Below, one piece after another: positions 52,554 through 64,000 of a stretch of 64,000 nt of DNA; position 1 is the first letter of the stretch, and every line of letters begins with the position of its first letter. This DNA comes from Jejubacter calystegiae (GTDB taxonomy: Bacteria > Pseudomonadota > Gammaproteobacteria > Enterobacterales > Enterobacteriaceae), in NCBI RefSeq assembly GCF_005671395.1, contig NZ_CP040428.1, forward strand, positions 1,984,001-2,048,000, in the 5' to 3' direction. Under the pieces are notes generated by a model. The model did not search any database and was not told where the DNA came from. It saw only the letters and a program-made list of their open reading frames with translations. The position numbers were made by a program, and so were the translations under genes.

Positions 52554-52565
52554 GGTGTGCCTCCT

Positions 52566-53966
52566 TTATTTAATGTCGCGAATATCGGCGAAACGGCCGG
52601 TGATAGCGGCAGCGGCAGCCATCGCCGGGCTCACCAGATGGGTGCGTCCGCCGCGTCCCTGACGCCCTTCGAAGTTACGGTTGCTGGTGGATGCGCAACG
52701 TTCACCAGGATTCAGACGATCGTTGTTCATTGCAAGGCACATGGAACAGCCTGGCAGGCGCCATTCAAAACCGGCCTCGAGGAAGATCTTATCCAGTCCT
52801 TCTTCTTCGGCCTGAGCCTTAACCGGGCCGGAGCCAGGAACCACCATCGCCAGCACGCCTGGTGCGACCTTGCGCCCTTTAGCGATGGCGGCGGCGGCAC
52901 GCAGATCCTCGATACGTGAGTTGGTGCAGGAGCCGATAAAGACCTTGTCGATAGCGACATCGGTCAGCGGAACACCCGGCTGCAGCCCCATATAGGCCAG
53001 CGCTTTCTCGGCGGAGGCGCGCTCTACCGGATCGGCGAACGAGGCCGGATTCGGCACCGCATCGGTGACGGAAATCACCTGACCCGGGTTAGTTCCCCAG
53101 GTGACCTGCGGGGCAATCTCTTCGGCGTTCAGTGTGACGACGGTATCGAAGACCGCGCCTTCATCGCTCTTCAGGGTCTTCCAGTATGCGACGGCTTCGT
53201 CCCATTCTGAGTCTTTCGGCGCGTGGCGGCGGCCTTTCACATAGTTAAAGGTCGTTTCATCCGGCGCGACCAGACCTGCTTTGGCGCCCATTTCGATCGC
53301 CATGTTGCACAGGGTCATTCGCCCTTCCATGCTCAGTGCTTCAATGGCTGGACCGCAGAATTCAACCACGTGGCCGGTGCCGCCCGCACTACCGGTCTTG
53401 CCGATAATGGCCAGTACAATATCTTTCGCGGTGATACCAGGCGCGGCCTTGCCGGTGACTTCGATCTTCATGGTTTTGGCCCGACCCTGCTTCAGGGTTT
53501 GGGTCGCCAGCACGTGCTCGACTTCCGAGGTACCGATACCGAAAGCCAGGGCGCCGAAAGCGCCATGGGTGGCGGTGTGGGAGTCGCCGCAGACAATGGT
53601 CATGCCGGGCAGGGTGATGCCCTGCTCGGGCCCCATAACGTGAACGATCCCCTGCCAGGGATGGTTCAGATCGTACAGCTCTACGCTGAATTCATCGCAG
53701 TTCTTAATCAGCGCCTGCATCTGAATACGCGCCATCTCGCCCGAAGCGTTGATGTCTTTAGTCTCGGTAGAGACGTTGTGATCCATAGTGGCGAAGGTTT
53801 TTTCAGGCCTACGCACTTTGCGGTTGTGGGCCCGCAGGCCGTCGAAGGCCTGGGGAGAGGTAACCTCATGCACCAGATGACGATCGATATAGATCAGCGG
53901 CGTTTCGTTCGGCGCTTCGCGCACGACGTGGGCGTCAAACAGCTTCTGATATAAGGTTTTGGCCAT
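52566..53966 (-). CDS. leuC: 3-isopropylmalate dehydratase large subunit
   Basis: Catalytic [4Fe-4S] subunit of isopropylmalate isomerase. It is 466 residues, as in E. coli. Cluster-ligand cysteines lie in [13 protein letters not shown] and [10 protein letters not shown], and [19 protein letters not shown] is a family landmark split across the active site. It starts 3 bp after the leuB stop and 12 bp before leuD. Confidence 0.98.
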   Translation of the reverse strand: MAKTLYQKLFDAHVVREAPNETPLIYIDRHLVHEVTSPQAFDGLRAHNRKVRRPEKTFATMDHNVSTETKDINASGEMARIQMQALIKNCDEFSVELYDLNHPWQGIVHVMGPEQGITLPGMTIVCGDSHTATHGAFGALAFGIGTSEVEHVLATQTLKQGRAKTMKIEVTGKAAPGITAKDIVLAIIGKTGSAGGTGHVVEFCGPAIEALSMEGRMTLCNMAIEMGAKAGLVAPDETTFNYVKGRRHAPKDSEWDEAVAYWKTLKSDEGAVFDTVVTLNAEEIAPQVTWGTNPGQVISVTDAVPNPASFADPVERASAEKALAYMGLQPGVPLTDVAIDKVFIGSCTNSRIEDLRAAAAIAKGRKVAPGVLAMVVPGSGPVKAQAEEEGLDKIFLEAGFEWRLPGCSMCLAMNNDRLNPGERCASTSNRNFEGRQGRGGRTHLVSPAMAAAAAITGRFADIRDIK

Positions 53967-53969
53967 GAT

Positions 53970-56635
<2,666 letters not shown>

Positions 56636-56677
56636 GGGTTCGGTCCTTTGTTTTATCAGGCGCCCTGCTTCGAGCAT

Positions 56678-56707
56678 AAAAAAACCCGCGCAGTGGCGCG
56701 GGTTTTT
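56678..56707 (-). terminator. leu operon attenuator
   Basis: Minus-strand stem CCCGCGC/GCGCGGG (56685-56691 with 56696-56702), followed by seven T (complement of 56678-56684). It lies between leuL and leuA. With leucine in excess, the leader peptide is finished quickly and this terminator forms. Confidence 0.93.
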
Positions 56708-56726
56708 GTTTGTCTGGTGAGTCGGA

Positions 56727-56813
56727 TTAATGTTTACCGCTACCCGCCAGCCTACCGCGCACAGTGAAGGCGTTTAGTAGTAGAGCCAGAGAGTGGTGAG
56801 CGATAAAAATCAT
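56727..56813 (-). CDS. leuL: leu operon leader peptide LeuL
   Basis: A 28-residue leader peptide whose translation senses charged tRNA-Leu. It reads [16 protein letters not shown] then [12 protein letters not shown]. The control codons are three consecutive CTA (rare Leu codon) plus nearby CTG; E. coli LeuL has four Leu codons in a row at the same place. Ribosome stalling there would prevent the attenuator at 56678-56707 from forming. Confidence 0.92.
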   Translation of the reverse strand: MIFIAHHSLALLLNAFTVRGRLAGSGKH

Positions 56814-56846
56814 TAAGTCCGCCTCATCAAAATTAAGTATGTATTA

Positions 56847-56875
56847 GTGGTACGTTATCTGGCTTGCGGAGTCAA
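56847..56875 (-). promoter_or_regulatory. Probable leu operon promoter
   Basis: Minus-strand -35 TTGACT (complement of 56870-56875), 17-bp spacer, weak -10 TACCAC (complement of 56847-56852), about 35 bp before leuL. E. coli leu has a similarly poor -10. Confidence 0.5.
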
Positions 56876-57454
56876 CCCCTCGAAATGATTCATATTGCAG
56901 GACCAGCCAATGACTGTATTGGTAAAACCAGGTGGATAAACTGCTTATCCAATAAGAGATGGAATGAATGACTGCTTAATAGCGATATTTCTGCTGGTTT
57001 TTTTGGTAAATGAGGCCACTGAAAGTTTGCATTAATTTCACGAACAGGCGAAATTTTTTCGGGGCGCGGCGGTGCGAAGCTGTGTTCATCTGACTGAATG
57101 CCCCATTGAAAGGGGCCTGCCTGAGGGGCGTGTCAGTGAGCCGGTAGCCACTCGTCCGTAGTGCTTTGAATTAGATTTTATTCTGATAAATTCCTCTTTA
57201 TATGGTTTTTTATTTGTATGTATCACGTTGAAGTGGTTATTTTGGCTGTATGTTGCAGTTGATTTAGTGAATGGCAAAAAAAAGGCGGCGGGAGATGAGC
57301 CGTTAACGCATTGCCTGCCCGATTTTCAGAGGTTATGTTAGAAAAATGCTTTCCTTAATATCCTAAAAACGGGCGAGGGTACTCACCCGCGCCGTGACTG
57401 TATGGAAATGAGTTCCGTAGTCAGTCGCTAAACAAAAAAGCCTGGAGGCAAACC
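56876..57454. other. AT-rich spacer between leu and ilvIH, no leuO
   Basis: About 580 bp. In E. coli the LysR-type gene leuO lies between leu and ilvIH; here no frame of that size or similarity exists. The spacer should hold the ilvIH promoter and Lrp-binding region (AT-rich, T tracts at 57180-57290). It also has a GC-rich nested hairpin at 57090-57136 and a CGGGCGAGGGTACTCACCCG hairpin near 57368-57387. No promoter was assigned with confidence. Confidence 0.55.
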
Positions 57455-59182
57455 ATGGAGATGTTGTCAGGAGCCGAGATGGTTGTCCGATCGTTGATCG
57501 ATCAGGGCGTTAAACAGGTATTCGGCTATCCCGGAGGCGCGGTGCTCGATATCTACGATGCGCTGCACACCGTTGGGGGAATCGATCACGTGCTGGTTCG
57601 TCACGAGCAGGCGGCTGTCCATATGGCAGACGGTCTGGCTCGTGCTACCGGCGAAGTGGGTGTGGTGCTGGTCACGTCCGGTCCCGGTGCGACCAATGCC
57701 ATCACCGGCATTGCGACCGCCTATATGGATTCCATTCCCATGGTAGTGCTTTCCGGGCAGGTGGCAACGTCGCTCATCGGCTACGATGCATTCCAGGAGT
57801 GCGATATGGTGGGTATCTCCCGCCCGGTGGTGAAGCATAGTTTTCTGGTGAAACAGACCGAAGATATTCCCGGCGTGCTGAAGAAGGCGTTCTGGCTGGC
57901 GGCCAGCGGCCGTCCCGGACCTGTTGTGGTCGACCTGCCGAAAGATATCCTGAATCCCGCCAATAAGCTGCCCTATGTCTGGCCGGAGACGGTCAGCATG
58001 CGTTCCTATAACCCGACGACTCAGGGACATCGGGGGCAAATTAAGCGGGCCCTGAATACCCTGACGGCGGCAAAACGCCCGGTGTTTTACGTGGGTGGCG
58101 GCGCGATTAATTCCGGCTGTGATAAAGAGTTATTGCAGCTGGCGGAAGCGCTGAATGCACCGGTCGTCTCTTCGCTGATGGGGCTGGGAGCTTTCCCGGG
58201 TACCCATCCTCAGGCGTTGGGCATGCTGGGTATGCATGGCACCTATGAAGCCAATATGGCGATGCATAATGCTTCGCTGATCTTCGCGGTTGGCGTGCGT
58301 TTCGACGATCGTACCACCAATAATCTGGCCAAATATTGCCCGAATGCCGCGGTGCTGCACATTGACGTTGATCCCACGTCGATCTCCAAAACGGTGGAGG
58401 CAGATGTGCCGATCGTCGGCGATGCCCGCCAGGTCCTCCGACAGATGCTGGAACTGCTGGATCAGGAAGCGCCGGCGGAACGACCGCTGGATGAGATCCG
58501 TGACTGGTGGCAGCAGATCGAGCAGTGGCGTGCCCGTAAGTGCCTTAGCTATCAGCAGGATAGTGAAACGATCAAACCGCAGGCAGCCATCGAGACAATC
58601 TATCGCCTGACGGAAGGAAATGCCATCGTGACCTCGGACGTCGGTCAGCACCAGATGTTCGCCGCGCTTTATTACACCTTTGATAAGCCGCGTCGTTGGA
58701 TTAATTCCGGCGGTCTGGGCACCATGGGCTTCGGCCTGCCAGCAGCGCTGGGCGTTAAACTGGCGCTTCCGGAAGAGACGGTGGTCTGCGTTACCGGCGA
58801 CGGCAGCATTCAGATGAACATTCAGGAGCTCTCGACGGCATTACAGTACAATCTGCCGGTGCTGGTGCTGAATCTGAATAACCGCTTCCTCGGCATGGTG
58901 AAGCAGTGGCAGGATATGATCTATTCAGGTCGTCATTCCCAGTCCTATATGGAATCGTTGCCGGATTTCGCTCGTCTGGCAGAGGCATATGGCCATGTGG
59001 GGATACGTATCACCCAGCCTCAGGAGCTGGAAAGTAAGCTGAGCGAGGCGCTGGCACAAGTGAAAAGCGGTCGTCTGGTGTTCGTGGATGTCACCGTGGA
59101 CGGTAGTGAACACGTCTACCCGATGCAGATCCGCGGTGGGGGAATGGATGAAATGTGGCTGAGCAAAACGGAGAGAACCTGA
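57455..59182 (+). CDS. ilvI: Acetolactate synthase III large subunit
   Basis: ThDP- and FAD-dependent synthesis of acetolactate or acetohydroxybutyrate, the first common step of branched-chain amino acid synthesis; the valine-sensitive isozyme with IlvH. It is 575 residues (E. coli 574). The catalytic glutamate is E51 in [12 protein letters not shown]. The ThDP/Mg motif runs from GDGSIQMN to LNLNN. GGAGG lies 7 nt before the ATG. ilvH starts 2 bp after its stop. Confidence 0.98.
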   Translation: MEMLSGAEMVVRSLIDQGVKQVFGYPGGAVLDIYDALHTVGGIDHVLVRHEQAAVHMADGLARATGEVGVVLVTSGPGATNAITGIATAYMDSIPMVVLSGQVATSLIGYDAFQECDMVGISRPVVKHSFLVKQTEDIPGVLKKAFWLAASGRPGPVVVDLPKDILNPANKLPYVWPETVSMRSYNPTTQGHRGQIKRALNTLTAAKRPVFYVGGGAINSGCDKELLQLAEALNAPVVSSLMGLGAFPGTHPQALGMLGMHGTYEANMAMHNASLIFAVGVRFDDRTTNNLAKYCPNAAVLHIDVDPTSISKTVEADVPIVGDARQVLRQMLELLDQEAPAERPLDEIRDWWQQIEQWRARKCLSYQQDSETIKPQAAIETIYRLTEGNAIVTSDVGQHQMFAALYYTFDKPRRWINSGGLGTMGFGLPAALGVKLALPEETVVCVTGDGSIQMNIQELSTALQYNLPVLVLNLNNRFLGMVKQWQDMIYSGRHSQSYMESLPDFARLAEAYGHVGIRITQPQELESKLSEALAQVKSGRLVFVDVTVDGSEHVYPMQIRGGGMDEMWLSKTERT

Positions 59183-59184
59183 TT

Positions 59185-59679
59185 ATGCGCCGGATATTAT
59201 CTGTATTACTGGAAAACGAATCGGGTGCGTTGTCGCGCGTTGTTGGGCTGTTTTCTCAGCGAGGCTACAACATTGAAAGCCTGACGGTGGCACCCACCGA
59301 CGATCCCACCCTGTCGCGCATGACGATCCAGACCGTGGGCGACGAGAAGATTATCGAGCAGATCGAAAAGCAACTGCACAAGCTGGTAGATGTTCTCCGG
59401 GTCAGTGAACTGGGACAGGGTTCCCACGTTGAGCGCGAGATGATGCTGGTGAAGGTGCAGGCCAGCGGATACGGCCGTGAAGAGGTCAAACGCAGCGCGG
59501 AGATCTTCCGTGGTCAGATTATCGATGTCACGCCGTCGCTCTATACTGTGCAACTGGCGGGAACCAGCGATAAGCTGGATGCCTTCCTGGCCGCCATTCG
59601 CGATGTCGCTAACATTGTGGAAATTGCCCGCTCCGGCGTGGTGGGGCTGTCACGCGGCGACAAGATTATGCGCCAGTGA
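59185..59679 (+). CDS. ilvH: Acetolactate synthase III regulatory subunit
   Basis: Small subunit that activates IlvI and confers valine feedback inhibition. From the ATG at 59185 it is 164 residues (E. coli 163). The N-terminal ACT domain (about 3-77) has the valine-site motif [18 protein letters not shown] and [10 protein letters not shown]. The C-terminal domain follows from about residue 80. A terminator lies just downstream. Confidence 0.98.
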   Translation: MRRILSVLLENESGALSRVVGLFSQRGYNIESLTVAPTDDPTLSRMTIQTVGDEKIIEQIEKQLHKLVDVLRVSELGQGSHVEREMMLVKVQASGYGREEVKRSAEIFRGQIIDVTPSLYTVQLAGTSDKLDAFLAAIRDVANIVEIARSGVVGLSRGDKIMRQ

Positions 59680-59697
59680 GGAGACGCGGCTCACAAG

Positions 59698-59723
59698 CCC
59701 GGCATTCATGCCGGGTTTTTTTT
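59698..59723 (+). terminator. Terminator of ilvIH
   Basis: Stem CCCGGCAT/ATGCCGGG (59698-59705 with 59708-59715) followed by eight T (59716-59723). Confidence 0.92.
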
Positions 59724-59877
59724 GGCAAAATCGGAGTCGGGCTGATTTAAAAGCGGTTGCTCCGGTTATTATTCTGCGCTTAGATGTTAAAAGATGTAAC
59801 CTCGGGGTCTTCGCGCCAGTGGTGCGAAAGTGGGCTGCAGGGCTGAGGCTACGGCTTAACGATTATAAGGGGCAATA

Positions 59878-60882
59878 GTGAAACTGGATGAAATTGCGCG
59901 TCTGGCGGGGGTTTCCCGCACCACGGCGAGCTACGTCATTAATGGCAAGGCAAAGCAGTATCGTGTCAGCGATAAGACCGTAGAAAAAGTGATGGCGGTG
60001 GTGCGCGAACATAACTATCATCCCAACGCCGTTGCCGCAGGGCTGCGGGCTGGCAGAACGCGCTCCATTGGTCTGGTGATTCCCGATCTGGAAAACACCA
60101 GCTATACCCGCATCGCCAACTATCTGGAGCGCCAGGCGCGCCAGCGCGGTTATCAGCTGCTTATCGCCTGTTCCGAGGATCAGCCGGATAATGAAATGCG
60201 CTGCGTGGAGCATCTGCTACAGCGTCAGGTCGATGCCATTATCGTTTCCACCTCTCTACCGCCGGAGCATCCTTTCTACCAACGCTGGGCCAGCGGTAAG
60301 TTTCCCATCATTGCCCTGGACCGTGCGCTGGATCCCGAACACTTCACCAGCGTCGTGGGGGCGGATGAAGAAGATGCCGGCATGCTGGCGGCGGAGCTGC
60401 GCCAGTTTTCGGCCGAAAACGTGCTTTATCTGGGGGCATTGCCTGAACTGTCGGTCAGCTTCCTGCGTGAAAAAGGCTTTCGCGATGCCTGGCGGGACGA
60501 TCCACGTGAAGTGCAGTTTCTGTACGCCGACAGCTATGAACGCGAGGCGGCAGCGCGCAGCTTTGGCCTGTGGCTGGATAACAATCCCATGCCTCAGGCG
60601 CTGTTCACCACCTCGTTTGCCCTGTTGCAGGGGGTAATGGACGTCACGCTGCGTCGTGAAGGGCGGCTGCCGTCTGAACTGGCTATCGCGACTTTTGGCG
60701 ACAATGAGCTGCTGGACTTCCTGCAGTGTCCGGTACTTGCTGTGGCCCAGCGCCACCGTGAAGTGGCCGAGCAGGTACTGGAACTGGTGCTGGCAAGTCT
60801 TGATGAACCGCGTAAGCCACAGGCCGGTTTAACCCGAATACGTCGAAATCTTTGGCGCCGGGGTAACTTGAGTCGCGCTTAA
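59878..60882 (+). CDS. cra: Catabolite repressor/activator Cra (FruR)
   Basis: LacI-family regulator that represses glycolytic and activates gluconeogenic genes; released from DNA by fructose 1-phosphate. The GTG at 59878 gives 334 residues starting [20 protein letters not shown], exactly as in E. coli, which also uses GTG. The helix-turn-helix occupies about 3-22 and the hinge lies near residue 50. The rest is the periplasmic-binding-like sugar phosphate domain. It stands alone, after the ilvIH terminator. Confidence 0.98.
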   Translation: MKLDEIARLAGVSRTTASYVINGKAKQYRVSDKTVEKVMAVVREHNYHPNAVAAGLRAGRTRSIGLVIPDLENTSYTRIANYLERQARQRGYQLLIACSEDQPDNEMRCVEHLLQRQVDAIIVSTSLPPEHPFYQRWASGKFPIIALDRALDPEHFTSVVGADEEDAGMLAAELRQFSAENVLYLGALPELSVSFLREKGFRDAWRDDPREVQFLYADSYEREAAARSFGLWLDNNPMPQALFTTSFALLQGVMDVTLRREGRLPSELAIATFGDNELLDFLQCPVLAVAQRHREVAEQVLELVLASLDEPRKPQAGLTRIRRNLWRRGNLSRA

Positions 60883-61355
60883 TTGAAACGGCAGCTTCGG
60901 CTGCCTGATAATTGAGACTATTCTCGTCATATGGTGTTAAAAATCGACAGAGTTTTCTTACTGAGTTTTTTAGTTAAGACTTTTTTCCTTCCCCCCGGTG
61001 TCAATTTTTTAATAGGCCGGAATGATTTTGTTACATTCACCTTCCGGAACGGAGCGAAAAAACAGCAAATATTCTGATTGTTTTTCTTCCTCTTGCCTGC
61101 CGCCAGCGTACAGACGCCATCTGGCGCTGTTCTTGCCAGGTGAATTGCCTTAAAATGCCGCCCGCGTCGCAAACTTAGCACGTAATATTTTTTTCAGGAT
61201 GTCTTCAGCCGTTTTTACGATTTGCATGTCTGTTAGTCATTTTTCTACAAATATTCAGCGCGTTAATTTTGTCTCGCCCGAATCGCGGTTTTCTCTCAGG
61301 CTGTTAATCCCCTGTCAGTGACCTTTTTTTACTTTCTTATTATATGGGTGTTGGC
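60883..61355. other. Long AT-rich spacer between cra and the mra promoter
   Basis: About 470 bp without a credible gene. Just after the cra stop is the hairpin GGCAGC/GCTGCC (60890-60895 with 60900-60905), closed by a stable TTCG tetraloop but with no T run; it is probably the cra mRNA end. Many T tracts occur between 60940 and 61340. E. coli has a gap of similar size here. Confidence 0.5.
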
Positions 61356-61417
61356 TTGACAAGCTTTTCCTCCGCTCCGTAAACTTCTTCATGTGGGAAT
61401 TTGTGGGATAAAGTGGT
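61356..61417 (+). promoter_or_regulatory. Pmra promoter with MraZ operator repeats
   Basis: A consensus -35 TTGACA (61356-61361), with -10 TAAACT (61380-61385, 18-bp spacer), matches E. coli Pmra almost base for base. Just downstream are three direct repeats on a 10-bp period, GTGGG (61393), GTGGG (61403) and GTGGT (61413). This is the MraZ operator pattern, so the division cluster is autoregulated by MraZ. Confidence 0.88.
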
Positions 61418-61446
61418 GAAAAGGGTGAGGAGAGGGTGAGACTGGC

Positions 61447-61905
61447 ATGTTCCGTGGGGCAACGTTAGTCAATCTCGACAGCAAGGGGCGGCTTTCCGTT
61501 CCTACCCGTTACCGGGAAAAGCTGATCGAAACCGCGATGGGTCAAATGGTTTGCACCATTGATATCCATCACCCCTGCCTGCTGCTTTATCCACTTCCCG
61601 AGTGGGAGATTATTGAACAAAAGTTGTCGCGTTTATCGAGCATGAACCCCGCGGAACGCCGCGTACAGCGACTGCTGTTGGGGCATGCCAGCGAGTGTCA
61701 GATGGACAGTGCGGGGCGCCTGTTGATCGCGCCAGTGCTCAGACAGCACGCCGGACTTTCCAAAGAAGTGATGCTGGTCGGACAGTTTAATAAGTTTGAG
61801 CTGTGGGACGAGGCGACCTGGCATCAACAGGTCACGGAAGATATTGACGCTGAGCAATCCTCCGTGAGCGATTTGTCGGAGCGGCTGCAGGACTTGTCAT
61901 TATAA
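61447..61905 (+). CDS. mraZ: Transcriptional regulator MraZ
   Basis: AbrB-like DNA-binding protein that represses its own division and cell wall (dcw) operon. The 152 residues contain two SpoVT-AbrB domains (about 5-52 and 81-124), each with a G-R-L core ([13 protein letters not shown] and [13 protein letters not shown]). Its length equals that of E. coli. It is first in the dcw cluster, 3 bp before rsmH. Confidence 0.98.
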   Translation: MFRGATLVNLDSKGRLSVPTRYREKLIETAMGQMVCTIDIHHPCLLLYPLPEWEIIEQKLSRLSSMNPAERRVQRLLLGHASECQMDSAGRLLIAPVLRQHAGLSKEVMLVGQFNKFELWDEATWHQQVTEDIDAEQSSVSDLSERLQDLSL

Positions 61906-61908
61906 AAA

Positions 61909-62850
61909 ATGATGGAAAATTATAAACATACCACGGTACTGCTCGACGAAGCCGTAGAGGGTCTTAACCCGCGTCGTGACGGTATCTACATTGATGGCAC
62001 TTTTGGTCGCGGTGGTCATTCCCGTCTTATCCTGTCCCGTCTGGGGCCGGAAGGACGTCTGTTGGCTATCGATCGCGATCCTCAGGCAATTGCCGCCGCG
62101 CAGGCCATCGACGATCCGCGTTTTTCCATCATTCATGGGCCTTTTTCTGCGCTTGGCGATTATATGCGCGAGCGCTCGCTAGCCGGTCGTATCGACGGCA
62201 TTCTGCTTGACCTTGGGGTCTCTTCCCCCCAGCTCGACGATCCTGAACGTGGATTCTCGTTCATGCGCGATGGCCCGCTGGATATGCGAATGGATCCCAG
62301 CCGTGGCCGTTCGGCCGCCGAATGGCTGATGGATGCCGAAGAGGATGAAATCGCCCGGGTATTGAAAACCTGGGGCGAGGAGCGTTTCGCAAAACGCATC
62401 GCCCGCGCCATCGTGGAGCGTAACCGGGAGCAGCCGATGACCCGGACCCGCGAGCTGGCGGAAGTGGTGGCGGCAGCTACCCCGGTCAAAGACAAGCATA
62501 AACACCCCGCGACCCGTACCTTCCAGGCGGTGCGCATCTGGGTAAACAGTGAACTGGAGGAGGTAGAGCTGGCGCTAAAAGGCTCGCTGGACGTACTTGC
62601 CCCGGGAGGGCGGCTTTCCATTATCAGTTTCCACTCGCTGGAAGATCGGCTGGTGAAGCGCTTTATGCGTGAATACAGTCGTGGGCCTCAGGTGCCGGCG
62701 GGGATCCCGATGACGGAAGCGCAGCTTAACCAATTGGGCGGTCGCCAGCTGAAAATAATAGGAAAAATGATGCCGGGTGCAGAAGAAGTGGCGGACAACC
62801 CTCGAGCCCGGAGTTCAGTTCTGCGTATTGCAGAGAGGACGAACGCATGA
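61909..62850 (+). CDS. rsmH: 16S rRNA (cytosine-1402-N4)-methyltransferase
   Basis: Adds the N4 methyl group to C1402 in the ribosomal P site (formerly MraW). It is 313 residues, as in E. coli. SAM-binding region: [16 protein letters not shown] and AIDRDPQA; the family motif [20 protein letters not shown] is given only as a landmark. The C terminus is [11 protein letters not shown]. The stop overlaps the ftsL start by 4 bp (ATGA). Confidence 0.98.
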   Translation: MMENYKHTTVLLDEAVEGLNPRRDGIYIDGTFGRGGHSRLILSRLGPEGRLLAIDRDPQAIAAAQAIDDPRFSIIHGPFSALGDYMRERSLAGRIDGILLDLGVSSPQLDDPERGFSFMRDGPLDMRMDPSRGRSAAEWLMDAEEDEIARVLKTWGEERFAKRIARAIVERNREQPMTRTRELAEVVAAATPVKDKHKHPATRTFQAVRIWVNSELEEVELALKGSLDVLAPGGRLSIISFHSLEDRLVKRFMREYSRGPQVPAGIPMTEAQLNQLGGRQLKIIGKMMPGAEEVADNPRARSSVLRIAERTNA

Positions 62851-63212
62851 TTAGCAGAGTGACAGAGGCCCTGAGCAAAGTAACCGGGTCGATCGGAAGC
62901 AACGAGCGTCATGCTTTGCCTGGCGTAATCGGAAGCGACCTGTTGCGATACGGGAAGCTGCCACTCTGTCTTTTCATTGCCATTATCGTCACTGCCATTT
63001 TTGTGGTCACCACCGCGCACCATACCCGCCTGCTTACCGCCCAGCGCGAGCAACTGGTACTGGAGCGCGACGCGCTGGATATCGAATGGCGCAACCTGAT
63101 TCTGGAAGAGAATGCCCTTGGCGATCACAGCCGGGTGGAGCGTACGGCCACGGAGAAACTGCATATGCAGCATGTGGATCCGGCGCAGGAAAATATCGTG
63201 GTGCAGAAGTAG
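62847..63212 (+). CDS. ftsL: Cell division protein FtsL
   Basis: Bitopic inner-membrane protein that links FtsB and FtsQ to the FtsWI septal synthase. It is 121 residues (E. coli 121). The cytoplasmic tail is about 1-35, one membrane segment spans about 37-58 ([17 protein letters not shown]), and a periplasmic coiled coil with heptad leucines follows ([16 protein letters not shown]). It overlaps rsmH by 4 bp. Confidence 0.98.
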   Translation: MISRVTEALSKVTGSIGSNERHALPGVIGSDLLRYGKLPLCLFIAIIVTAIFVVTTAHHTRLLTAQREQLVLERDALDIEWRNLILEENALGDHSRVERTATEKLHMQHVDPAQENIVVQK

Positions 63213-63247
63213 ATGTTTTTGATGAAGTCTAAGGAACCTGGTAACCA

Positions 63248-64000
63248 ATGAGAGCCGCGACGAGATCGCAAAAACCGAAGCGTCAGGACGATCAGGCCAA
63301 CTTTATCAGTTGGCGTTTTGCGTTGCTGTGCGGCTGCATTCTGTTAGCACTGGCGTTTCTGTTGGGACGCGTGGCCTGGTTACAGATAATTAATCCCGAC
63401 ATGCTGGTTCGTCAGGGGGATATGCGTTCACTGCGCGTTCAGGAGGTTTCCACCTCACGCGGCATGATTACCGACCGTGGCGGACGTCCGTTGGCGGTCT
63501 CGGTACCGGTGAGCGCCGTCTGGGCTGACCCGAAAGAGCTGCATGCCGCTGGGGGGATTACCCTGGACAACCGCTGGCAGGCGCTGGCGGATGCGCTGAA
63601 GATGCCGCTGGATCAGGTAGCGAAGCGAGTAAACGCTAACCCTAAGGGGCGCTTTATCTATCTGGCGCGTCAGGTGAATCCGGATATCAGCGATTACATC
63701 AAAAAACTCAAGCTGCCGGGCATTCATCTGCGTAAAGAATCCCGTCGCTACTATCCCGCCGGGGCGGTAACGGCCCAGATAATCGGTTTTACCAACGTCG
63801 ACAGTGAAGGGATCGAAGGCGTTGAGAAGAGTTTTGATAAGTGGCTGACGGGGCAACCCGGTGAGCGCATCGTGCGTAAGGATCGCTATGGACGGGTGAT
63901 CGAGGATATCTCCTCTACCGACAGTCAGGCGGCCCATAACCTGGCGCTGAGTATCGATGAACGCCTGCAGGCTCTGGTGTATCGCGAACTGAACAACGCC
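63248..64000 (+). CDS. ftsI: Septal peptidoglycan transpeptidase FtsI (PBP3), 3' end missing
   Basis: Class B penicillin-binding protein that cross-links septal peptidoglycan. The ATG at 63248 has AAGGA upstream; 251 codons fit in the window out of about 588 in E. coli. A short cytoplasmic tail, one membrane anchor (about 24-42) and the periplasmic pedestal domain are visible (RGMITDRGG, RRYYPAG, FTNVDSEGIEG). The catalytic SxxK serine and KTG motif lie beyond the window end. The frame is open to base 64000. Confidence 0.98.
   Translation, partial: MRAATRSQKPKRQDDQANFISWRFALLCGCILLALAFLLGRVAWLQIINPDMLVRQGDMRSLRVQEVSTSRGMITDRGGRPLAVSVPVSAVWADPKELHAAGGITLDNRWQALADALKMPLDQVAKRVNANPKGRFIYLARQVNPDISDYIKKLKLPGIHLRKESRRYYPAGAVTAQIIGFTNVDSEGIEGVEKSFDKWLTGQPGERIVRKDRYGRVIEDISSTDSQAAHNLALSIDERLQALVYRELNNA

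Noticed and set aside
57086-57277. 63-codon minus-strand frame as a leuO remnant
   Set aside because: It has no LysR helix-turn-helix similarity, and it crosses the GC-rich hairpin and T-rich control region of ilvIH.

Overview
The window is chromosomal DNA from a member of the family Enterobacteriaceae. Nearly every gene matches, in sequence and length, the known E. coli K-12 genes of the segment from dnaK through ara and leu to ftsI, and most run in the same order. The genus cannot be fixed from this window. A periplasmic class A acid phosphatase closely resembling the one I recall from Shimwellia (Escherichia) blattae, and the absence of several E. coli loci (cai/fix, setA, leuO), point away from E. 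coli itself and toward the Shimwellia/Klebsiella/Enterobacter side of the family. I see no tRNA, rRNA, CRISPR array, insertion sequence or prophage.

Layout: 1-3195 holds the dnaK (5' end cut off)-dnaJ chaperone operon. 3430-5565 is nhaA-nhaR (sodium/proton antiport and its activator), converging on rpsT. 6163-12042 is the ribF-ileS-lspA-fkpB-ispH operon, followed by rihC plus an SDR dehydrogenase, and dapB. 14941-19688 is carAB with its pyrimidine and arginine control sites. A small lipoprotein, kefFC, a RhtB/LysE exporter and folA follow. 24130-30840 is the minus-strand lptD-surA-pdxA-rsmA-apaG-apaH cluster (outer membrane biogenesis, vitamin B6, rRNA methylation, Ap4A hydrolysis). djlA, an accessory acid phosphatase, and the minus-strand polB, rapA, rluA set come next. 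An unrecognised membrane protein and a deeply nested inverted-repeat element separate polB from araBAD/araC. Then come dedA, thiBPQ under a TPP riboswitch, sgrR and the small RNA SgrS, the leucine operon leuL-leuABCD with its attenuator, ilvIH, cra, and the start of the division and cell wall cluster mraZ-rsmH-ftsL-ftsI (3' end cut off).

The most interesting part is the roughly 500-base stretch between the TPP riboswitch and sgrR (49575-50047), where E. coli has only a short spacer. Its features suggest an unannotated type I toxin-antitoxin locus. A minus-strand transcript would carry a short leader frame overlapping (ATGA) a 39-codon frame that encodes a signal-peptide-like hydrophobic peptide, followed by a terminator. 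A divergent plus-strand RNA of about 95 nt would begin with an 18-nt sequence perfectly complementary to a hairpin in the toxin mRNA leader and end at a strong terminator. Next to it, SgrS is reduced to about 115 nt: its ptsG-pairing segment is intact, but the SgrT peptide frame and the neighbouring setA gene are missing.

Starts were chosen by ribosome binding site and by family length. Several are non-ATG: TTG for rpsT and carA, GTG for thiB, polB and cra. Comparisons with E. coli proteins are from memory, not from a database search.
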